DNA from: Nitrospira sp.
GTDB lineage: Bacteria > Nitrospirota > Nitrospiria > Nitrospirales > Nitrospiraceae
DNA length: 32,678 nt
Reading direction: 5' to 3'
Assembly (NCBI GenBank): GCA_009885705.1
Contig: VFKF01000379.1
Location: forward strand, 1-32,678
Shown: positions 1-9,125 of the stretch, piece after piece
How positions within the stretch are numbered: position 1 is the first letter of the stretch
How the letters are laid out: every line of letters starts with the position of its first letter
Program-made: the position numbers and the translations under genes
Notes under the pieces: generated by a model
The model's input: only the letters and a program-made list of their open reading frames with translations
What the model was told of the DNA's origin: nothing
Database searches by the model: none

Positions 1-305
1 ATGCCGAGCATGGACGCGCCCATGAGATCCGACTGCATGGCAATCCGGTTCCGGTCGCGGCAGGTCATCTGCATCACCGGATCGTGGCCAAGTTCGTAGA
101 GGAGGCGGCACACGGAGAGAGACCCGGCCCGCACCACGGCGGCCGTGTTGTCCGTCACGTTCACCCCATGCACACGCCCGACCAACGCCTTGGCGTTCTC
201 TAGCACCGAGGAGATGTTCGTGCCTTTGGGGGGATTGTACTCAATCGTGACAGCGAACTGCCCCTGATCGAGGATTTCTCGTAGTCGTTTCGGTTCTCGA
301 CTCAT
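1..305 (-). CDS. Methylenetetrahydrofolate reductase-like protein, N-terminal part (truncated by window edge)
   Basis: Reverse-strand translation from ATG at 305: MSREPKRLREILDQGQFAVTIEYNPPKGTN...GRVHGVNVTDNTAAVVRAGSLSVCRLLYELGHDPVMQMTCRDRNRIAMQSDLMGASMLG. The VTxExxPPKG and CRDRNR motifs fit the MTHFR family. Directly downstream of folD. Confidence 0.75.
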   Translation of the reverse strand, partial: MSREPKRLREILDQGQFAVTIEYNPPKGTNISSVLENAKALVGRVHGVNVTDNTAAVVRAGSLSVCRLLYELGHDPVMQMTCRDRNRIAMQSDLMGASMLG

Positions 306-418
306 GGCCCCTGTCCTCTCTCCAACCAAGAAGGCGGCTGGAATACTCCATCGTGCGCGCGTCCAACGAGGGCCTTCTCAGGCCGCGCGTTGGCGAGCAC
401 AGGAGCGTTCCAGTTGCC

Positions 419-1279
419 TTACTTCATCCCTGCTTGCCGCTTCGCCGACTCCACCGTATTCTCCAGCAACATCGCGATCGTCATCGGCCCTACGCCACCT
501 GGCACAGGACTAATCCAGCCGGCCTTCTGACTGACCGATTCAAAGTCGACATCGCCGCAGAGCTTCCCGTCTGTCCACCGATTGGTGCCCACGTCGATCA
601 CGACCGCTCCTTCTCGCACCATGTCGGCCGTCACAAACTTGGCCTTCCCGATCGCCACGAGCAACAACTCCGCCTCACGACAGACCGCGGCCAGATCCTT
701 GGTCTTAGAATGACAAATCGTCACGGTAGCATTGCGCTGCAAGAGCATGAGGGCCAACGGCTTCCCGACAATATTACTGCGGCCTAACACCACCGCACGT
801 TTCCCCTCAATGCCCACACCGATAGACTCGATCATCTTGATGACACCCTTGGGGGTGCAGGCCTCAAACACCGGACTGCCTTCAACCAGCCTGCCGAAAT
901 TATAGGGATGGAACCCGTCGGCATCCTTATTCGGCGACACGGCCTCGAGGACCACCCGGCTCTCGATGTGTTTTGGTAAAGGGAGCTGCACCAGAATGCC
1001 GTGAATCTTCGGATCGGCGTTTTTCTTTTCGATCAACGCCAGCAACTCGGCCTGCGTCGTGCTGGCAGGCAACTTGTGGTCGTCAATATAGATGCCTGCC
1101 TCTTCGCAGGCCTTCTGTTTGCTCTTCACATACTGATGTGACGCGGGATCGTCGCCCACCAAAATCGTGGCCAGCCCCGGCCTTATCCCGATCTTCGCGA
1201 GGACTGCCGCCGATTCCGTTGCCAACCGCGCCCGTACTTGCAATGCCAATGCTTTGCCGTCGATCAATCGTGCTGCCAC
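419..1279 (-). CDS. folD: Bifunctional methylenetetrahydrofolate dehydrogenase / methenyltetrahydrofolate cyclohydrolase
   Basis: 286 aa; YVKSKQKACEEAGI, QLPLPKHI, KDADGFHPYNFGRL, VLGRSNIVGKPLALMLL, PVPGGVGPMTIAMLLENT motifs. GTG start preceded by GAGGAGG. Confidence 0.95.
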   Translation of the reverse strand: MAARLIDGKALALQVRARLATESAAVLAKIGIRPGLATILVGDDPASHQYVKSKQKACEEAGIYIDDHKLPASTTQAELLALIEKKNADPKIHGILVQLPLPKHIESRVVLEAVSPNKDADGFHPYNFGRLVEGSPVFEACTPKGVIKMIESIGVGIEGKRAVVLGRSNIVGKPLALMLLQRNATVTICHSKTKDLAAVCREAELLLVAIGKAKFVTADMVREGAVVIDVGTNRWTDGKLCGDVDFESVSQKAGWISPVPGGVGPMTIAMLLENTVESAKRQAGMK

Positions 1280-1319
1280 GGATGCCTCCTCGTTGAGAAA
1301 CAGTCAAGAAAAACAAGGC

Positions 1320-1349
1320 ACCATAGCAGGGCATTTTTGACCAAGTCAA
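1320..1349 (-). promoter_or_regulatory. Candidate sigma70 promoter for folD
   Basis: Reverse strand TTGACT-N18-TATGGT upstream of the folD start, read by eye. Confidence 0.4.
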
Positions 1350-1360
1350 CGACCGGACGG

Positions 1361-1449
1361 TGTGAACGGTGAAGCGTGAGACGTGAGACGAAAGAGGGAG
1401 TATTCCTTTCTCTCATCCACCTCTCACGCCTCACCGTTTACTGTTCACG
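1361..1449. repeat. Long imperfect inverted repeat in the folD / beta-propeller divergent intergenic region
   Basis: Left arm GTGAACGGTGAAGCGTGAGACGTGAG (about 1362-1387). Reverse complement of the right arm (about 1417-1441) is GTAAACGGTGAGGCGTGAGAGGTGG, matching with about 4 mismatches over 25 nt. An additional GTGAAC/GTTCAC pair lies at the ends. Confidence 0.75.
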
Positions 1450-1457
1450 TCTGTTTC

Positions 1458-1487
1458 TTGACAGGCCCTGAGCCTGGCAGATACGAT
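1458..1487 (+). promoter_or_regulatory. Candidate sigma70 promoter for the + strand cassette
   Basis: TTGACA-N18-TACGAT; predicted start about 30 nt before the first CDS. Confidence 0.45.
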
Positions 1488-1522
1488 GCGAGCGTTAACC
1501 TCGGCCAACCGTCATCTACCTT

Positions 1523-2557
1523 GTGAAGAGAACCCCTTCCCTCATGTCCCTTCTCACACGCGCCATCTACCATCCGATCTCCTGGTGTCTCTGGATTCTC
1601 TCCGTCGTAGTCGTCAGCCCCCTGAGCGCCCAGATCACCGTCACGGAACTGCAATCGCCCTACAGCTTCGTCAACGACCCCCTTGAGAAGGGCTATTTCA
1701 TTTCCAGCGTGAACGGAGAGCCTGAGGCCGCCGACAACAACGGATTCATCACCAAACTCGATCCCAACGGCAAACTGCTCAATCTGAAATTTATTCAAGG
1801 CGGAAAGGGAGAGGTCACCCTCCATGCCCCCAAGGGCATGGCCCTGGTGGAGCATGTGCTCTACGTGGCCGATCTCGATACGCTGCGAGGGTTTGATACC
1901 ATCACCGGAAAGCCCGTCCTGGCACTCACCATCCGATTACCTGCCGCCTCCTCGTCCGCGCTGCCACAAGCCTCCTTGAGCGACGTGACCTTCGACGGCA
2001 AGGGCCACCTCTATTGCTCCGACCAGAAAGCCAACAGAATCTATCGCGTCGACCTCGCCTCCCAGACGATCTCCGTACTGGTCACAGACCCAGCCCTGGC
2101 CGGCCCCTCAGGCCTAGCCGTCCATCCCAAGTCCGGCCAAATCATTGCCGTGAGTTGGGATAAGGGGAAAATTTCCGAGGTCTCTCCCGATGGCGTCGTG
2201 ACGGAGCTCTTCTCCAACGGATTCTTTTCCAGCCGTTTCCAAAATCTCCGTGGCGTGGATTTCGACCGGTGGGGCAACATGTATGTCTCCGATTTCACCA
2301 CGGGGAAAGTCTGGCGCATGAGCTGGGACAAGCGGTTTCAAGTCATCGCCGAATTTTTGCCCTCACCGGGAGATCTGAGTATCGATCGCGCCAATAACCT
2401 CATCCTCGTCCCGTACCAATATGCAGACGCCGCCGAAATGAACGGGCTCGAAACCCCCAGCGATGGGAAACCTAAACAGGAAAAACGGACGTTGGCGGAC
2501 TATGGGTTTATCCCTCCGCCACCGAAGCCGGCACCGGAAGGACCCGCAAGAAAATGA
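1523..2557 (+). CDS. Secreted NHL/SMP-30-like beta-propeller protein of unknown function
   Basis: 344 aa; N-terminal signal peptide (LTRAIYHPISWCLWILSVVVVSPLSAQ). Repeating propeller-like segments: GKGHLYCSDQKANRIYRVDL, GLAVHPKSGQIIAVSWDKGKISEVSPDG, GVDFDRWGNMYVSDFTTGKVWRM. The 1523 start is GTG; ATG at 1544 is an alternative. Confidence 0.7.
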   Translation: MKRTPSLMSLLTRAIYHPISWCLWILSVVVVSPLSAQITVTELQSPYSFVNDPLEKGYFISSVNGEPEAADNNGFITKLDPNGKLLNLKFIQGGKGEVTLHAPKGMALVEHVLYVADLDTLRGFDTITGKPVLALTIRLPAASSSALPQASLSDVTFDGKGHLYCSDQKANRIYRVDLASQTISVLVTDPALAGPSGLAVHPKSGQIIAVSWDKGKISEVSPDGVVTELFSNGFFSSRFQNLRGVDFDRWGNMYVSDFTTGKVWRMSWDKRFQVIAEFLPSPGDLSIDRANNLILVPYQYADAAEMNGLETPSDGKPKQEKRTLADYGFIPPPPKPAPEGPARK

Positions 2558-3252
2558 GTCAATGCGCCTATTGCTCGCAACGAAAAGGCAAGCGCCCCTG
2601 CCCCGCCCTCGGCGGCCAAATCTGCAGCCAATGTTGCGGTGAACACCGAATCGTGCGGGTCACATGCCCCACCGACTGCGCCTATCTCGAAACCGGCAGC
2701 GACTATCAGCAAAAGCGGCTTGCCGTCCAATTCATGCCGGTCAGGAGAGACTTCTATCGCGAGTTGGGGGAACTGGGCGGCGAGAAGGCCGTGGCCCTCT
2801 TCAATCTCGTCGAAGTGGTGATCTTTGGGTATTTCCAGGGACGCCGAGACGGGCAAGATGCGGAGATCGTGGCGGCGCTACAGGGCTTGCGACGAACGCT
2901 CAGCCCTCTCCATGTGCCTGCCGCACCGTCGCCCGTCTTCGCGGAACATCTGAAGAAAGAGTACGACGCGTTCAAGAAGCAGAACCCTCAGCAGATCGCC
3001 GACATGTCGGACGCACCCGAAATACTCGACCGCGCGATCGCCTTCGTCTCACAGTTTTCCGGGACGGACTTCCAATCGCAACGGTTCCTCGGCGGACTCA
3101 TCGGCTATGTGCGAGCCTACCATCCGGAGATTGCGCAACACCTGACCAAGCAACGTGAACCAGGCCACATCATCTTGCCAGGACAACAGTTCATGCCGCC
3201 CCCGGCGCCTGAACAACATACCCATGACCCAGGCTGCCAACACCACCACTAA
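2554..3252 (+). CDS. Conserved hypothetical protein with N-terminal Cys-rich (putative zinc-binding) region and His-rich C-terminus
   Basis: 232 aa; MSQCAYCSQRKGKRPCPALGGQICSQCCGEHRIVRVTCPTDCAYLE N-terminus, HTHDPGCQHHH C-terminus. ATGA overlap with the upstream CDS. Confidence 0.75.
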   Translation: MSQCAYCSQRKGKRPCPALGGQICSQCCGEHRIVRVTCPTDCAYLETGSDYQQKRLAVQFMPVRRDFYRELGELGGEKAVALFNLVEVVIFGYFQGRRDGQDAEIVAALQGLRRTLSPLHVPAAPSPVFAEHLKKEYDAFKKQNPQQIADMSDAPEILDRAIAFVSQFSGTDFQSQRFLGGLIGYVRAYHPEIAQHLTKQREPGHIILPGQQFMPPPAPEQHTHDPGCQHHH

Positions 3253-3289
3253 GAATCGGCACGATCGCGAAGACGGCAGGCGACAGACC

Positions 3290-3613
3290 ATGAGCCAGGG
3301 AAAAGAACAAAAGATCAGAAAAGCACGGCGGGTAGAGCTGCGTTGCACGATCGGATTTTCTTCAGGGGAGCTCGAGGGAGACGCGACGGTCACGAACATC
3401 TCGACAGCCGGCTGTCGAGCCGAATCCGACATCAATATGGCCGAAGGGCTCGACGTGCACGTGCTGCTTCACCTTCCAGATCAATCACCACCGGTGAAGG
3501 TCGAGCGAGCCTCGGTGCGTTGGGTCTCAGGCAACGCATTCGGCCTCAACTTCATCCTCTTCTTCCCATCCGAACGAGCCCGCCTCCGCGCACTCATCGA
3601 GAACACCCCATAG
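3290..3613 (+). CDS. PilZ-domain protein (putative c-di-GMP binding)
   Basis: From ATG 3290: MSQGKEQKIRKARRVELRCTIGFSSGELEGDATVTNISTAGCRAES...VRWVSGNAFGLNFI. RxxxR (RVELR) and NxSxxG (NISTAG) motifs spaced as in PilZ. Confidence 0.75.
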   Translation: MSQGKEQKIRKARRVELRCTIGFSSGELEGDATVTNISTAGCRAESDINMAEGLDVHVLLHLPDQSPPVKVERASVRWVSGNAFGLNFILFFPSERARLRALIENTP

Positions 3614-3629
3614 ACGCCTCTGCGCCCCA

Positions 3630-3647
3630 CAGACACAAGCCTGTCTG
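3630..3647. terminator. Possible hairpin between convergent genes
   Basis: CAGACA-CAAGCC-TGTCTG perfect 6-bp stem in the 49-bp convergent gap. No clear T tract, so weak. Confidence 0.25.
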
Positions 3648-3662
3648 ATCCAACGCCTGCAG

Positions 3663-4283
3663 CTACTCGACAATCGTCACCGTCATCTCGATCCGCTCGT
3701 TCGGAAGATCGTGATCATTTTTTGGCAGACTCACGATCCTGTCGGCGACACCAAGGCCCTTGATCACCTCGCCGAATGCCGTGTATTTCCCGTCAAGGAA
3801 GTGGGACGGTTCGACCACAATGAAAAATTGCGATCCAGCGGTATCCGGCTCCGTCGCTCGTGCCATCGACACAATACCGCGCTTGTGAGGGGTATCGCTG
3901 AACTCCGCCTTGAGGAGGATGGGATTCCCCTTCTCATCCTTCGGCCCACCAGCCCCGTACGTCTCCTTGCGCAACGAGTTCTTGGTATTGGGATCACCGC
4001 CCTGGATCATGAATCCGGGAATCACCCGGTGAAAAATCGTCCCATCGTAAAAGCCGGACTTGGCCAGCTTGATGAAATTTGCAACATGGTTTGGAGCCAC
4101 ATCGGGATAAAATTTGAAGTGAATCTCGCCGAACTTGGTCTTGATGATGGCTCTCGGGCCGGGGGCAGGAGGAGGCGCAACCGATTTTACGTCCGCCTTT
4201 CCTCCACAGCCGGTGAGCAGGCCGATCGCCAATACCAGCCCGCAGAGCAAGACGCTCCTCATGGTGACCCCATCGCGTATCAT
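3663..4283 (-). CDS. Cyclophilin-type peptidyl-prolyl cis-trans isomerase, predicted lipoprotein
   Basis: 206 aa; LLCGLVLAIGLLTGCGG lipobox-like signal; FHRVIPGFMIQGGDP, GSQFFIV, FGEVIKG cyclophilin motifs. Confidence 0.9.
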   Translation of the reverse strand: MIRDGVTMRSVLLCGLVLAIGLLTGCGGKADVKSVAPPPAPGPRAIIKTKFGEIHFKFYPDVAPNHVANFIKLAKSGFYDGTIFHRVIPGFMIQGGDPNTKNSLRKETYGAGGPKDEKGNPILLKAEFSDTPHKRGIVSMARATEPDTAGSQFFIVVEPSHFLDGKYTAFGEVIKGLGVADRIVSLPKNDHDLPNERIEMTVTIVE

Positions 4284-4303
4284 GGTTTCTCTCCCCCTTA
4301 TCG

Positions 4304-4921
4304 CTACTCGACCACCGTCACCGTCATCTCCACACGCTCATTCGGAAGGTCACGGTTGTTCCTCGGTGTGCTGACAATCTTATCCGCCACCTCCATCCCC
4401 CTCACGACTTCACCAAACACCGTATACTGCCCATCGAGAAAATTCGAATCCTTCACGACAATATAGAACTGTGAACCGGCGCTATTGGGATCGCTCGTAC
4501 GCGCCATGGAGAGAATCCCCCGCCGGTGAGGAATCTCGTTAAATTCCGCTTTCAGCCGATGGTCCGGCCCCCCTTGGCCATAGGTCTCCGGCTTATTCAG
4601 ATCTTTCGTGTTGGGATCGCCGCCCTGAATCATGAACCCGGGAATCACCCGATGAAAGATGGTCCCGTTGTAGAATCCTGACTTCGCCAACGATACAAAG
4701 TTTTTGACATGTTCGGGGGCCTTGTCTGGGAAAAATGTGATTTCGATCTCGCCAAACCTCGTGGCAATAATCGCTCGTGGACCTTTCGTCCCCTCTACTT
4801 TCCCCGCTTTCACTGCCGGAACCTTATCCGCCGCGACGGCAGCGCCCATTCCCCACAGCAGACTCACGCCCAGCACCAGCATCATCGCCATCCGTCCTAC
4901 CATGACTCGTCGTTGCATCAT
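4304..4921 (-). CDS. Cyclophilin-type peptidyl-prolyl cis-trans isomerase, predicted exported
   Basis: 205 aa; N-terminal hydrophobic signal (MAMMLVLGVSLLWGMGAAVAA); FHRVIPGFMIQGGDPNTKDLN, GSQFYIVVKD, FGEVVRGMEVADKIV. Confidence 0.9.
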   Translation of the reverse strand: MMQRRVMVGRMAMMLVLGVSLLWGMGAAVAADKVPAVKAGKVEGTKGPRAIIATRFGEIEITFFPDKAPEHVKNFVSLAKSGFYNGTIFHRVIPGFMIQGGDPNTKDLNKPETYGQGGPDHRLKAEFNEIPHRRGILSMARTSDPNSAGSQFYIVVKDSNFLDGQYTVFGEVVRGMEVADKIVSTPRNNRDLPNERVEMTVTVVE

Positions 4922-4985
4922 CTGCCTCCCTGAAATAAGAACTGATTTCGTGGTGAATCCTCGGACCTTAACCCTGCCGACAGAA

Positions 4986-5693
4986 TTAACGCCCTACCTG
5001 TTCGAGGGCCTGTTTCGCCGCCTGTTGCTCTGCTTCTTTCTTGCTTCGTCCTGATCCCATGCCCACGACCTCGCCTTGAATCGATAGTTCTACTTCGAAT
5101 AACTTCTGGTGGTCAGGACCTGATTCTCGAACGGTCGCATACCGTGGCAAGGTGTCATGCGTCTTTTGGCACCATTCCTGAAACTGCGTCTTATAGTCGC
5201 CGGCTCCCGGTTGCTCCTGCTGCGCAGCGACATTCGCAAGTTCCTCTGCGAAAATATAGCGCGTCACCGTGCGGCTGGCGTCGAACCCTCCATCCAGATG
5301 AACGGCGGCCAGCACCGCCTCGAGCGCATCGGCCAACAGTGAGTCTTTCTCCCGTCCCTTCGAACGGTCTTCCCCGCGGCCCAGCTTCAGATGCTCACCC
5401 AGGCTCAACCGTCGAGCCACAGCCGCAAGCGAGGCCTCACTCACCAACTGTGCCTTCAACTTCGAGAGGGCTCCCTCTGAAGACTGCGGCAATGCGGACG
5501 CAAGATACTCACTTATCACCAGCGACAGCACGGCGTCGCCAAGAAATTCGAGCCGCTCGTTATGTTGAGGCGTCACCGATTTCTGTTCGTTGACGAGAGA
5601 AGAATGGGTCAAGGCTTCCTCGAGCAAGGCCATGGCCTTGAATCGATAGCCCAAGGAGGATTGAAGCGAGTCGATGGAAGAAGCCGACGTCAT
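4986..5693 (-). CDS. rnc: Ribonuclease III
   Basis: MTSASSIDSLQSSLGYRFKAMALLEEALTHSS; NERLEFLGDAVL RNase III signature; C-terminal dsRBD (GSGRSKKEAEQQAAKQAL). Start chosen at 5693 rather than the longer ORF. Confidence 0.95.
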   Translation of the reverse strand: MTSASSIDSLQSSLGYRFKAMALLEEALTHSSLVNEQKSVTPQHNERLEFLGDAVLSLVISEYLASALPQSSEGALSKLKAQLVSEASLAAVARRLSLGEHLKLGRGEDRSKGREKDSLLADALEAVLAAVHLDGGFDASRTVTRYIFAEELANVAAQQEQPGAGDYKTQFQEWCQKTHDTLPRYATVRESGPDHQKLFEVELSIQGEVVGMGSGRSKKEAEQQAAKQALEQVGR

Positions 5694-5724
5694 AGTGGCG
5701 AGTCGATCCCCTCGCACAGACCTG

Positions 5725-6975
5725 TTAGGCGTCCGGCTTTTTAAAGAGCAGACAGGCGTTGACCCCGCCGAATCCAAACGAATTCGACAGCGCGACTGTC
5801 ACGGCAGCCGGTCTGGCCTTGTGAGGAATGTAGTCCAGATCGCAGGCAGGATCCGGATGATCCAAGTTGATCGTCGGAGGCAGGATCCCGTGGTGAAGCG
5901 CCAGCACGCTGAATACCGCTTCAATGCCACCGGCAGCCCCGAGTAAATGGCCGGTCATCGACTTGGTCGAACTCACCGGAATCTGATAGGCCCGTTCACC
6001 GAATACGTGCTTGATGGCCTTGGTCTCAATGGCATCCGCCATCGTCGAGGTTCCATGCGCGTTGATGTACCCGACCTGGTCCTTGCCGATACCGGCATCC
6101 TTGAGCGCCAGCTCCATACAGCGAACCGCGCCTTCTCCCTCTTCGGACGGAGCGGTAATATGGTAGGCGTCGCTGTTCATGGCATAGCCGATCAATTCAG
6201 CATAGATCCGAACCCCACGCCGGCGTGCATGTTCCAGCTCCTCCAAGACCACAACTCCGGCACCTTCGCCGAGCACGAACCCGTCGCGATCCTTGTCGAA
6301 CGGCCGGCTCGCTTTCGTCGGATCATCGTTGCGAAACGACAAGGCTTTCGACGCCGCAAACCCTGCAACTCCCAACGGGGTAATGGCGGCTTCCGCCCCG
6401 CCGGCGATCATGACATCGGCATCACCGGCCTGAATCAGCCGAAATGCGTCGCCGATACAATGGTTGCCCGTCGCACAGGCCGTCACGGCACAAGAGTTCG
6501 GCCCCTTGGCGCCCAGTCTGATCGCCACCTGTCCAGACGCTAGGTTGATAATGGTCATCGGAATGAAAAATGGCGAGACCCGTCCGGGGCCTTTTTCCTG
6601 CAAGATTTTGTGGTAATGCTCGATCGATCCGAGCCCCCCGATGCCCGATCCGATATAGACGCCGACTCGCGTGGCCTCTTCCGGCGCCACGGTGAACGAT
6701 GCATCGTCCACCGCCAACTGGGCAGCGCCCACGGCATAATGGATGAACGCATCCATCTTTTTGATTTCTTTCTTCTCGATGAACTGCGCGGGATCGAAAT
6801 CCTTTACTTCCCCGGCAATCTGGGCATCGTAGGCCGCGGGATCGAATTTGGTGATCCGGCCTATGCCGGATTCACCGGCACAAATCGCCTTCCAGGTTTT
6901 GTCGACACCGGTCCCCAGAGGCGTGATCAGCCCCAAACCGGTTACGACAATCCGCCTGGTCGAACGAACAGTCAT
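5725..6975 (-). CDS. fabF: Beta-ketoacyl-ACP synthase II
   Basis: [77 protein letters not shown]. Confidence 0.95.
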   Translation of the reverse strand: MTVRSTRRIVVTGLGLITPLGTGVDKTWKAICAGESGIGRITKFDPAAYDAQIAGEVKDFDPAQFIEKKEIKKMDAFIHYAVGAAQLAVDDASFTVAPEEATRVGVYIGSGIGGLGSIEHYHKILQEKGPGRVSPFFIPMTIINLASGQVAIRLGAKGPNSCAVTACATGNHCIGDAFRLIQAGDADVMIAGGAEAAITPLGVAGFAASKALSFRNDDPTKASRPFDKDRDGFVLGEGAGVVVLEELEHARRRGVRIYAELIGYAMNSDAYHITAPSEEGEGAVRCMELALKDAGIGKDQVGYINAHGTSTMADAIETKAIKHVFGERAYQIPVSSTKSMTGHLLGAAGGIEAVFSVLALHHGILPPTINLDHPDPACDLDYIPHKARPAAVTVALSNSFGFGGVNACLLFKKPDA

Positions 6976-6991
6976 CGCGTCCTCTTGTCCC

Positions 6992-7249
6992 TTAGGCCTT
7001 TTCCTTGATGTAGTCCAAGGCTTTCCCGACCGTGAGAATCTTTTCTGCATCTTCGTCGGGGATCTCGATCCCGAATTCTTCTTCGAGCGCCATCACGAGC
7101 TCAACCGTATCGAGCGAATCGGCACCGAGGTCTTCCACGAAGCTGGCCTCAAGCGTCACCTCGTCCTCCTCGACTCCAAGCTGCTCGCCGATAATTTTCT
7201 TGACCCGTTCTTCTACAGTACCCATTGATTTCCCTGCCTCCTTCCCCAT
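6992..7249 (-). CDS. acpP: Acyl carrier protein
   Basis: [63 protein letters not shown] phosphopantetheine site. The true start may be the internal Met (MGTVEERV). Confidence 0.97.
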   Translation of the reverse strand: MGKEAGKSMGTVEERVKKIIGEQLGVEEDEVTLEASFVEDLGADSLDTVELVMALEEEFGIEIPDEDAEKILTVGKALDYIKEKA

Positions 7250-7314
7250 CGTAGATCCTCCTTCTTGCTGCGAATCTGTCGCCGCAGCATCTTACAATAC
7301 TCTGACCACTGTCG

Positions 7315-8058
7315 TCAGGGCATCAACATTCCCCCGTTCACATGCAACACATGCCCCGTAATATAGGCGGCCTCGTCCGATACGAGAAAACGCACCGCCG
7401 CCGCAATATCGGCCGGCGTACCCAATCGTCCCAACGGGATTTGCTTTTGGAGGGTGTCTTTCACCTCGGTCGATAACCCCTGCGTCATGGCGGTGTCGAT
7501 AAAGCCCGGCGCAACGGCATTGACCGTCACGGCGCGGCTCGCATATTCCCGCGCCACCGTCTTCGTCAACCCGATCACTGCCGCCTTCGATGCCGCGTAA
7601 TTGGCCTGGCCCACATTCCCCATCACGCCGACGATCGACGCAATGTTGACGATACGACCATACCGCTGCTTGGTCATCGGGAGCAAAACCGCCTTGATGC
7701 AATTGAACGTCCCGGTCAAATTGACTTGCAGCACCAGGTTCCAGTCTTCTTCCTTCATCCGCAACAACAAGCCGTCACGCGTGATCCCGGCATTGTTGAC
7801 CAGAATGTCGACCTTCCCCCATTCCTTGATCACCTGATCGACCATGGCTTTGGTGTCGGCGCCGTCCGCCACGTTGACTTTGACGTTCAGCGCCTTGCGC
7901 CCCAACTGCTCCACCGCCGCCACCGTATCTTTCGACCGGCTCGGGTCGAGGTCGGCCACCACAATATCGGCCCCAGCTTGCGCCAACGCTTCTGCGATCG
8001 CCCGGCCGATTCCTTGCGCCGCCCCTGTGACAATCGCGACTTTACCTTGAAGTGACAT
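7315..8058 (-). CDS. fabG: 3-oxoacyl-ACP reductase
   Basis: MSLQGKVAIVTGAAQGIGRAIAEALAQAGADIVVADL; NNAGITRDGLLLRM; YAASKAAVIGLTKTVARE (SDR YxxxK). Confidence 0.96.
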   Translation of the reverse strand: MSLQGKVAIVTGAAQGIGRAIAEALAQAGADIVVADLDPSRSKDTVAAVEQLGRKALNVKVNVADGADTKAMVDQVIKEWGKVDILVNNAGITRDGLLLRMKEEDWNLVLQVNLTGTFNCIKAVLLPMTKQRYGRIVNIASIVGVMGNVGQANYAASKAAVIGLTKTVAREYASRAVTVNAVAPGFIDTAMTQGLSTEVKDTLQKQIPLGRLGTPADIAAAVRFLVSDEAAYITGHVLHVNGGMLMP

Positions 8059-8079
8059 CCGCTCGCTCCTCACATTCCT

Positions 8080-9039
8080 TTAGGCACTGAACGCCATACG
8101 GGTCGCCTCGAACGACTTAGGATCATTGACGTTCAAGGTCACGGCGTCCGGCACAATTCGTTTAATCAAGCCACTCAACACCGATCCTGGCCCAACCTCG
8201 ACGAACGTCGTCACACCCATCGCGGCCATCGCCTTTACCGAATCTTCCCAGAGCACTGACGACGGAAGTTGGCGTACCAATGACGCCTGAATATCAGCGG
8301 CTTTGGTGATTGGCCTGGCTTCCGCATTATTGATCAACGGCATCGTGAGATCGGACCATCTGATCGCCGCAAGCTCTCCAGCGAGCCGATCAGCCGCTGT
8401 CTGCATCAGAGGCGTATGCACCGGCACACTGACGGGAAGGGGAATCGCCTTTTTACAGCCCTTGACCTTGGCCAATTCAATCGCCCGTTCCACCGCGGCC
8501 TTTTCTCCGGCAATGACCACCTGACCAGGCGAATTGAAATTCGCCGCCGCCACAACGCCGACAGCGGACGCTTCCCGACAGACCTCTTTCACCACGTCTG
8601 CAGCGAGACCGAGCAATGCGGCAACGAGCCCTGTCCCTGGCGGCACGGCTTCGGCCATATACCGTCCTCGCTTCTGCACGATCCCCACCGCGTCACGATA
8701 GGTCATTCCCCCGGCGGCGACAAGAGCCGAGTATTCACCCAAGCTATGTCCGGCCACTGCGATCGGCGTGAGACCCAGTAGCTTAAACACATGGAACGCG
8801 GCCATGCTGCTTACCAATAAAGCCGGCTGAGTATATTCCGTGAGATTCAATCGTTCGGGTGGTCCTTCACAACATAATGCAGCAATATCGTATCCCAGCA
8901 CCGATGAGGCCTCATCATAGAGGCTCCTGATATCCGGATAGGCCTCGGCCAACGCCTTCCCCATCCCGACAGACTGGGACCCCTGCCCTGGGAACACCAA
9001 GCCGATACTGGAGACATGTCTTGATTGGAGAATCGTCAT
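8080..9039 (-). CDS. fabD: Malonyl-CoA:ACP transacylase
   Basis: IGLVFPGQGSQSVGMGKAL; AVAGHSLGEYSALVAAG (GHSxG); MQTAADRLAGEL; FVEVGPGSVLSGLIKRI. Confidence 0.96.
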   Translation of the reverse strand: MTILQSRHVSSIGLVFPGQGSQSVGMGKALAEAYPDIRSLYDEASSVLGYDIAALCCEGPPERLNLTEYTQPALLVSSMAAFHVFKLLGLTPIAVAGHSLGEYSALVAAGGMTYRDAVGIVQKRGRYMAEAVPPGTGLVAALLGLAADVVKEVCREASAVGVVAAANFNSPGQVVIAGEKAAVERAIELAKVKGCKKAIPLPVSVPVHTPLMQTAADRLAGELAAIRWSDLTMPLINNAEARPITKAADIQASLVRQLPSSVLWEDSVKAMAAMGVTTFVEVGPGSVLSGLIKRIVPDAVTLNVNDPKSFEATRMAFSA

Positions 9040-9125
9040 ACTACTGGCGTGACGGCACAGGGTTACCGGTTACGTTCAACATGATCATCATCGACGCCGG
9101 AGCAAGCGCACTGCACCCTCTCCGT

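Noticed and set aside
3711-4466. 251-aa + strand ORF across the tandem PPIase genes
   Set aside because: Antisense to two clear cyclophilin CDSs; composition looks like a shadow ORF of the high-GC coding strand.
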